A stretch of DNA of 64,000 nt. Origin: Saccharibacillus sp. CPCC 101409. GTDB taxonomy: Bacteria; Bacillota; Bacilli; Paenibacillales; Paenibacillaceae. Positions 59,687-64,000 of this stretch are shown here, one piece after another. The translations under genes were made by a program, and so were the position numbers. Position 1 is the first letter of the stretch. Each line of letters starts with the position of its first letter. The notes under the pieces are model-generated. The model saw nothing but the letters and a program-made list of their open reading frames with translations, did not search any database and was not told the DNA's origin. The DNA lies in assembly GCF_030518235.1 (NCBI RefSeq), contig NZ_JAULSA010000008.1, positions 124,001-188,000 of the forward strand. The letters run 5' to 3'.

Positions 59687-60694
59687 CTACTTCTCCAGCA
59701 GCGCCTTCAACCGCCCGTCGATAAACCGGTTGTCCGCCTCGTTAATTCCCCTCCCCGCAAAATGCCCCCAATCCGATACGATTGGAGCGACGACGGCGTT
59801 CGGCATCCGCGCCGCTTCGTACTCGTTGTCTTCCGCGCGGCAGAACAGGTCGGTGCTTCCCGGCATGAGGCAGGCGCGGGCCCGGATGCTGCCGAGCGCC
59901 CGATCGAAGTCTCCGTTGTATTCCGGGTTGTCGCCGATATCGGCATGCCGCCCCGTCCACAGCATCGCCAGCACATTATGCGGGTCCATATTCATGAAGC
60001 TGCTTTCCCATACGCCCGCGACGAACGATTCCAGCGACTCGAAGCCCATTGTCCGATACATCTCTTCCCGATAAAAAGCATGCGAAAAACCCCATCCCGC
60101 ATACACCCGGCCGACGGCTCGCATATCCGCCGAAGCCAGTTCGTCCAGCCTGCCCGCGTCGAATCCGACGGCGGCGAGCAGCGCGGCCCGCAGGCTGTCC
60201 AGCACGACGGAAGTATGGGGCCAGGGTTTGGCGATTCCGCCGAAAGGCGCGATCCGCTCCACCCTGTCCGGGCAGCCGGCTCCCCAATGAAAAGCCTGAA
60301 TGCCGCCCAGCGACCACCCGACAACGAGCGCAACTTTCTCGATGCCGAATTGTTCTTCTAACAGCCGACGCTGAAAGTTAACGTTGTCGTAGACGGTGAT
60401 GTGCAGAAAACGGGACCGGTCGTACGGAGGAGGCGTGTTGCTCGGAGAGGAAGACAGGCCGTTGCCCAGCAGATTGGGGACGATAATGAAATACTTGTCC
60501 GGATCGAGCGCTTTTCCGGCACCGATCAGCCATTCGTTCTGCGTATGCCGGTCGCCGAAAGCCGTCGGGTAAACGATAACGTTGTTTTTTTGCGCGTTCA
60601 ATGTGCCGTAAGTCTTGTAGGCGAGAAAAGCGCCCGGCAGCGTTTCTCCCGATTGCAGCCTGACCTCGCCCAGTTCGAAAGTTTCGTAATCCAT
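59687..60694 (-). CDS. Alpha/beta hydrolase, homoserine O-acetyltransferase (MetX)-like
   Basis: 335 aa. The nucleophile elbow is VVGWSLGGIQAFHW (Ser in G-W-S-L-G-G). The oxyanion region is YPTAFGDRHTQNEWLIG, with LLGNGLSSSPSNT after it, and the late VSDWGHFAG gives the His. The opening resembles MetX enzymes, but the usual acyl-donor residues are not all visible, so another acyltransferase or hydrolase role is possible. GAAAGGAG lies before the ATG. It diverges from the LysR gene over a 142-bp regulatory region and is its likely target. Confidence 0.82.
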   Translation of the reverse strand: MDYETFELGEVRLQSGETLPGAFLAYKTYGTLNAQKNNVIVYPTAFGDRHTQNEWLIGAGKALDPDKYFIIVPNLLGNGLSSSPSNTPPPYDRSRFLHITVYDNVNFQRRLLEEQFGIEKVALVVGWSLGGIQAFHWGAGCPDRVERIAPFGGIAKPWPHTSVVLDSLRAALLAAVGFDAGRLDELASADMRAVGRVYAGWGFSHAFYREEMYRTMGFESLESFVAGVWESSFMNMDPHNVLAMLWTGRHADIGDNPEYNGDFDRALGSIRARACLMPGSTDLFCRAEDNEYEAARMPNAVVAPIVSDWGHFAGRGINEADNRFIDGRLKALLEK

Positions 60695-60751
60695 GGCGTA
60701 ATCGCTCCTTTCAACTCGAAACCGTCTGCAAGCCCGCGGCTTTGTGTGTTA

Positions 60752-60816
60752 GTATAGAGCCGTTAAAGATTCGTTAAAAGTGAATGGAATTCAATACTGT
60801 ATTCAATAATATTGAA
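60752..60816. promoter_or_regulatory. LysR-type operator and hydrolase promoter
   Basis: A perfect 15-bp palindrome TTCAATAATATTGAA (60802-60816) lies just upstream of the LysR gene. Read leftward, a -10 TATACT (complement of 60752-60757) with a TTTAAC-type -35 would serve the hydrolase gene. This is a typical divergent LysR arrangement. Confidence 0.6.
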
Positions 60817-60836
60817 AGTCGAAAGGAGGATGCGGC

Positions 60837-61790
60837 ATGGAGCTGCGCCAGTTGAATACCTTTCGCACGGTGGCTTACACCCTGAATTTCACGCGGGCCG
60901 CGGAAGCGCTGAACTACGTTCCTTCGAACGTCACCATGCAGATCAAAGCGCTGGAAGAAGAACTGGGCGTGCGCCTGTTCGACCGTCTGGGCAAACAGCT
61001 GCTGCTGACGGATGCCGGCCAACGCCTGCTGGTCCATGTCCGCGAGGTGTTCGACAAGCTGGACGAAGCCCGCAGCGACGTGCACAGCGGCGAAACGCTT
61101 GGCGGCACGCTAACCGTGAGCGCCAACGAAGTCGTTTGCGCCTACCGGCTGCCGGCCGTATTCCGGCGGTTTCGCTCGCGCCATCCCGGCGTTCGCCTGA
61201 TCTTCCGTTCCGTGGCGAATCAGGAACTCAAGCAGGCGCTGTTCGACGGGGCGGCGGATATTGTCTATGTGCTGGACGAGCCTGTGCGTTCGGGGGTGCT
61301 CGGCGCGGAGCCGCTGGCGGAAGAACGCTTCCGTTTGTTCGCCGCCCCGGATCATCCGCTTGCCGGTCGTCCGAAGCTGCATGCGGAAGATTTCCGCGGG
61401 GAAGTCCTGCTGACGAATGAAAAAGGCTGTCCGTACCGGACGATGTTCGACCGTTCCTTCGAGCGGCAGGGCATCGACGATATGACGTATTTGGAGTTTC
61501 AGAGCGCGGAGGCGATCAAGCAGTGCGCCGTTTCGGGAATCGGCATCGCTTTCCTGCCGGAGATCGTGGCGCGGACGGAAGTCGAGCGCGGAGAACTGGA
61601 AGTCCTTGCGTACGCGCTGCCGGACCTGAACGTCCGCACGCAGATGCTGTGGCACAAAGGCAGATGGATTTCGCCCGTTATGCTATCGTTTATGGAAGCG
61701 GCGAGGGAGGTATTTGCCTGGCCGAACGAGGATGAGAACGTCGGGAACGGCATAAATTCGATCGAGAACGCGGGGAGGGCAAGCCTGTGA
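60837..61790 (+). CDS. LysR family regulator
   Basis: 317 aa. The winged helix-turn-helix is at residues 1-60 (MELRQLNTFRTVAYTLNFTR, then AAEALNYVPSNVTMQIKALE). The substrate-binding domain follows from about residue 88, a periplasmic-binding-protein-like fold. AAAGGAGGATGC precedes the ATG. It probably acts on the divergent MetX-like gene through the palindrome at 60802. Its last codons overlap the start of the TerD-domain gene. Confidence 0.92.
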   Translation: MELRQLNTFRTVAYTLNFTRAAEALNYVPSNVTMQIKALEEELGVRLFDRLGKQLLLTDAGQRLLVHVREVFDKLDEARSDVHSGETLGGTLTVSANEVVCAYRLPAVFRRFRSRHPGVRLIFRSVANQELKQALFDGAADIVYVLDEPVRSGVLGAEPLAEERFRLFAAPDHPLAGRPKLHAEDFRGEVLLTNEKGCPYRTMFDRSFERQGIDDMTYLEFQSAEAIKQCAVSGIGIAFLPEIVARTEVERGELEVLAYALPDLNVRTQMLWHKGRWISPVMLSFMEAAREVFAWPNEDENVGNGINSIENAGRASL

Positions 61791-63043
61791 ACCTGACCAA
61801 AGGGCAGAAAGCCGATCTGACGAAAAATCGCAATCTGACGGAGTTGAAGCTGGACATCGAATGGACGGCGGGCAATGCGGAAATGGAGATCGACGGCGCG
61901 GCGTTTCTGCTGTCGGAGCGCGGAGTATGCGAACAAGACGAAGACTTCGTATTCTACGGCCATCCGGCGCATGAAAGCGGAGCGGTCCGGCACGAAGGCA
62001 AGGAGGATGGACGGAGGGAACGGCTGACGCTGGTTCCCGCGAGCATTCCGCCGGAGGTTTCCAAGATCGCGCTGACGCTGACGATCTACGAAGGCGAGGA
62101 GAACGGACACTTTTTCCGCGACGTGTCGGAAATTTCGATCCGCTGCACGCATGGCGAGGGCGGCGAAGAGCTGCTGCGCTACGCATTCGGCGCGGATCTG
62201 GACCGGGAAACGGCGATCGTCGTCGCGGAAATCTACCGGCACAACGGCGAATGGAAATTCGCCGCGATCGGCAGCGGATACAACGGCGGCCTGGCTGCGC
62301 TGTGCGAAAGCTACGGGCTTGAAGTCGGGGACGGCGAAGAAGAGGCGGAGCCGTCCGGACATTCCGCTCCCGAACCGGAGGCGCCCGTTCAACCGCCGCA
62401 GCCGTCCGTTGTTCCCGATGCTTCGGCCGTGCGCGAACCGAAACCGGGTTCCGTCGATATCGCCAAGCCGGTCGCTTCGAAAGTCATGCTTGAGAAGATC
62501 GAGCTGAAGAAGCCGGGCAGCGTCTCGATCCGCAAATCCTCTTCGGCGCTGGCTTCGCTGGTGTGGGAGAATCCGCGCAAGGACCTCGATCTGTACTGCT
62601 TCTACGTTACCAAGGAAGGGCAGTGCGGCAAAGTCTATTACAAAGACCGGGGCTCAAGCCAAAAAGCGCCGTATATCGAACTCGACAAAGACGCGCGCGG
62701 AGCCGGCGAAGAGACCATCCGCATCTACCGCACCGACGAGCTGAAGTACGTCCTGTTCTGCGCCTACAGCGCGGTCTCCAACGGCTTCGGCAGCTTCAAA
62801 GGCATGAAAGCCCGCGCGGTCGTCGACAACGGCGAAGGCCAGAGCGTCGAGTCCTGGCTGCAAAAGAAAAACATTTTCTCGTACTGGGTCGCAATCGCGA
62901 AGATCGACTTTACCGGCGAAGACCGGATGGAGGTCAGCCAGGTCGAGAACTATTCGAAAGGCGGCGTCGAGAACTCCCCTCTGCTGTATGCGGACGGCAG
63001 CTTCAAAATGGATGTGGGGCCGATCGAGTTCAAAGGCCGATGA
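61787..63043 (+). CDS. TerD-domain protein with a second TerD/TerA-like domain
   Basis: 418 aa from a GTG overlapping the LysR stop (GTGA). Residues 1-185 are a TerD fold: NLTKGQKADLTKN at the N-terminus and the Ca2+-site-type region ALTLTIYEGEENGHFF. A Pro/Glu-rich linker (186-230) leads to a second domain (about 245-418) with LVWENPRKDLDLYCFYVTKE and GSSQKAPYIELDKDARG, like the TerA/TerF-type partner domains. Ter proteins act in tellurite, phage and envelope stress responses and bind Ca2+. No other ter genes are nearby. Coupling to a LysR regulator is unusual. Confidence 0.82.
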   Translation: MNLTKGQKADLTKNRNLTELKLDIEWTAGNAEMEIDGAAFLLSERGVCEQDEDFVFYGHPAHESGAVRHEGKEDGRRERLTLVPASIPPEVSKIALTLTIYEGEENGHFFRDVSEISIRCTHGEGGEELLRYAFGADLDRETAIVVAEIYRHNGEWKFAAIGSGYNGGLAALCESYGLEVGDGEEEAEPSGHSAPEPEAPVQPPQPSVVPDASAVREPKPGSVDIAKPVASKVMLEKIELKKPGSVSIRKSSSALASLVWENPRKDLDLYCFYVTKEGQCGKVYYKDRGSSQKAPYIELDKDARGAGEETIRIYRTDELKYVLFCAYSAVSNGFGSFKGMKARAVVDNGEGQSVESWLQKKNIFSYWVAIAKIDFTGEDRMEVSQVENYSKGGVENSPLLYADGSFKMDVGPIEFKGR

Positions 63044-63062
63044 ACGCGCCGCCAAAAACAAA

Positions 63063-63099
63063 GAAAGCTCCGGGGGAAGAGTCTCCGCCGGAGCTTTCT
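63063..63099. terminator. Hairpin between the convergent TerD and AraC genes
   Basis: GAAAGCTCCGG and CCGGAGCTTTC arms; no good T-run on the plus side. It may serve either convergent gene. Confidence 0.6.
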
Positions 63100-63113
63100 G
63101 CGGTTTCGAACGG

Positions 63114-63899
63114 CTACCGGCTCCGCGCGCCCAGCGCATACGCTTCCGGCGTTACCCCGATCACCGACTTGAAGTCTTTGATAAAATGCGTCTGGTCGTG
63201 ATAGCCCAGATCGTGCGACAGCGCCAGCAGCTTCGGCCGCGCGCCGTCCGATCCGCGGCTTTCCAGCGCTTCGGCCGCTTCCTGAAGCCGGTGCAGCCGG
63301 ATCACCCATTTGGGCGAAAGGCCGATCCGGCTGCCGAACAGCCGCTGGAGCGTGCGCTTCTCGATCGAAAAAGCTTCGCACAGCGCGTCCACCTTGGTCA
63401 GCTCCCGGTCTTCGGCGATCCGGTCGGCAATCTCGCGCGCCAGCTCCGATTCGCGGTCGCGCTCCGGCGCCGCGCCGAGCAGCAGGGCGTCGAGCAGGTC
63501 CACGAGTTCTTCGCTTGTGCGCGAATGCAGCGCTTCTTCCAACTCTTTCGCTTCCGCCGCGATAATCCGGTCGACCGGGATCGGGATTCCGGCGAAGTCC
63601 GACAGCGGCCGGCGCAGCAGCGGATAGAAACCGCCGGGACGGAATTTGACGCCGAATACTTTGCCCCGGCCGGACAGCGGGTACGAGAAGCGCTCCGGCG
63701 TCGGCGCAAAGCAAAAAGTCCGGCCGGGCTCGATCACCAGATTGACACACGGATTGGGCACGACTTCCTGCCGGTACGCGGCGCTATCCCCCAGATCCCA
63801 ATCGACCGTCCAGTAATGCCGGACAAGATCGGCAAGCTCCGGCGCGGGAGAATAGCGGAGCAGCCGGAACTTCTCGCGTCCGGCATTCGGGTTCAGCAC
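63114..63899 (-). CDS. AraC family regulator; true start may lie beyond the window
   Basis: 261 aa from a GTG. The C-terminal pair of helix-turn-helix units covers about residues 165-255 (CEAFSIEKRTLQRLFGSRIG, LGYHDQTHFIKDFKSVIGVT). The N-terminal half begins REKFRLLRYSPAPELADLVR and has GVKFRPGGFYPLL, the DUF6597-type sensor domain. The reading frame stays open upstream of the GTG to the window end (with FFDSAEPGLGVLNP ahead of the start), and the site before the GTG is only GGGGC, so the gene may be longer and truncated here. Target unknown. Confidence 0.82.
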   Translation of the reverse strand: MLNPNAGREKFRLLRYSPAPELADLVRHYWTVDWDLGDSAAYRQEVVPNPCVNLVIEPGRTFCFAPTPERFSYPLSGRGKVFGVKFRPGGFYPLLRRPLSDFAGIPIPVDRIIAAEAKELEEALHSRTSEELVDLLDALLLGAAPERDRESELAREIADRIAEDRELTKVDALCEAFSIEKRTLQRLFGSRIGLSPKWVIRLHRLQEAAEALESRGSDGARPKLLALSHDLGYHDQTHFIKDFKSVIGVTPEAYALGARSR

Positions 63900-64000
63900 G
63901 CCCAGCCCCGGCTCGGCGGAGTCGAAGAAAGGCCGGCGAGGGGCGGTCGATCCGGCTGCTCCGGGCGCCGGCCGTTTGCCGTCGATGTTTCGCGATTCGT

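Overview
The window looks like chromosome from a moderately GC-rich Paenibacillaceae bacterium (Paenibacillus/Saccharibacillus-like). I infer this from the strong AGGAGG-type ribosome binding sites, frequent TTG and GTG starts, the ywqB-ywqA SWIM/SNF2 pair, and the Gram-positive arrangement of the Pel polysaccharide genes. No rRNA, tRNA, CRISPR array or intact transposase was seen. Two AT-rich islands (1-1920 and about 47100-49140) stand out as probable acquisitions. Each carries an ABC-type/AAA ATPase and a partner gene, the usual shape of a phage-defence module.

Layout. 1-1884: ATPase (left end missing) plus an unknown partner. 1940-4681: threonine-aldolase-like lyase, a phosphodiester glycosidase-like protein without a signal peptide, and a small lipoprotein. 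4976-6530: SDR enzyme and MerR regulator, divergent, with two matching operators. 6563-7242: two nested non-coding mobile elements. 7270-19985 (minus strand): one operon, pelD(fused to a UDP-sugar epimerase)-pelE-deacetylase-pelF-pelG(fused to CotH)-cotH-VTC-DUF4956. A secreted DUF4832 glycosidase-like gene diverges from it. 22100-26556: housekeeping-type genes (aldose epimerase, DUF418, MsrA, TPR, GNAT). 27125-38662: a frameshifted gene, then the Kdp potassium system, kdpFABC plus a protein of two tandem KdpD N-terminal modules, with the kinase and KdpE response regulator encoded divergently. 38871-41298: AsnC regulator, EEP phosphatase, GNAT. 41771-52517: ywqB-ywqA and a second SNF2 helicase flanking an ATPase/nuclease island. 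52833-63899: GntR-BrnQ, TetR-MMPL, methionine aminopeptidase, a MetX-like hydrolase divergent from LysR, a TerD-domain protein, and an AraC regulator.

The most unusual content is non-coding. (i) Four intergenic elements with different sequences (about 6783-6969, 26741-26916, 30658-30842, 41415-41605) share one geometry: two pairs of short boxes, each pair spaced 50-51 bp, with a 55-77 bp centre. (ii) Two related short elements (about 330 and 272 bp, similar inverted ends) are each present twice, and every copy sits between two copies of a hairpin, usually an intrinsic terminator. This looks like terminator- or palindrome-targeted insertion that duplicates the whole hairpin. The pel locus is the other highlight: a PelG-CotH fusion next to a tandem cotH duplicate that still carries a pelG remnant.
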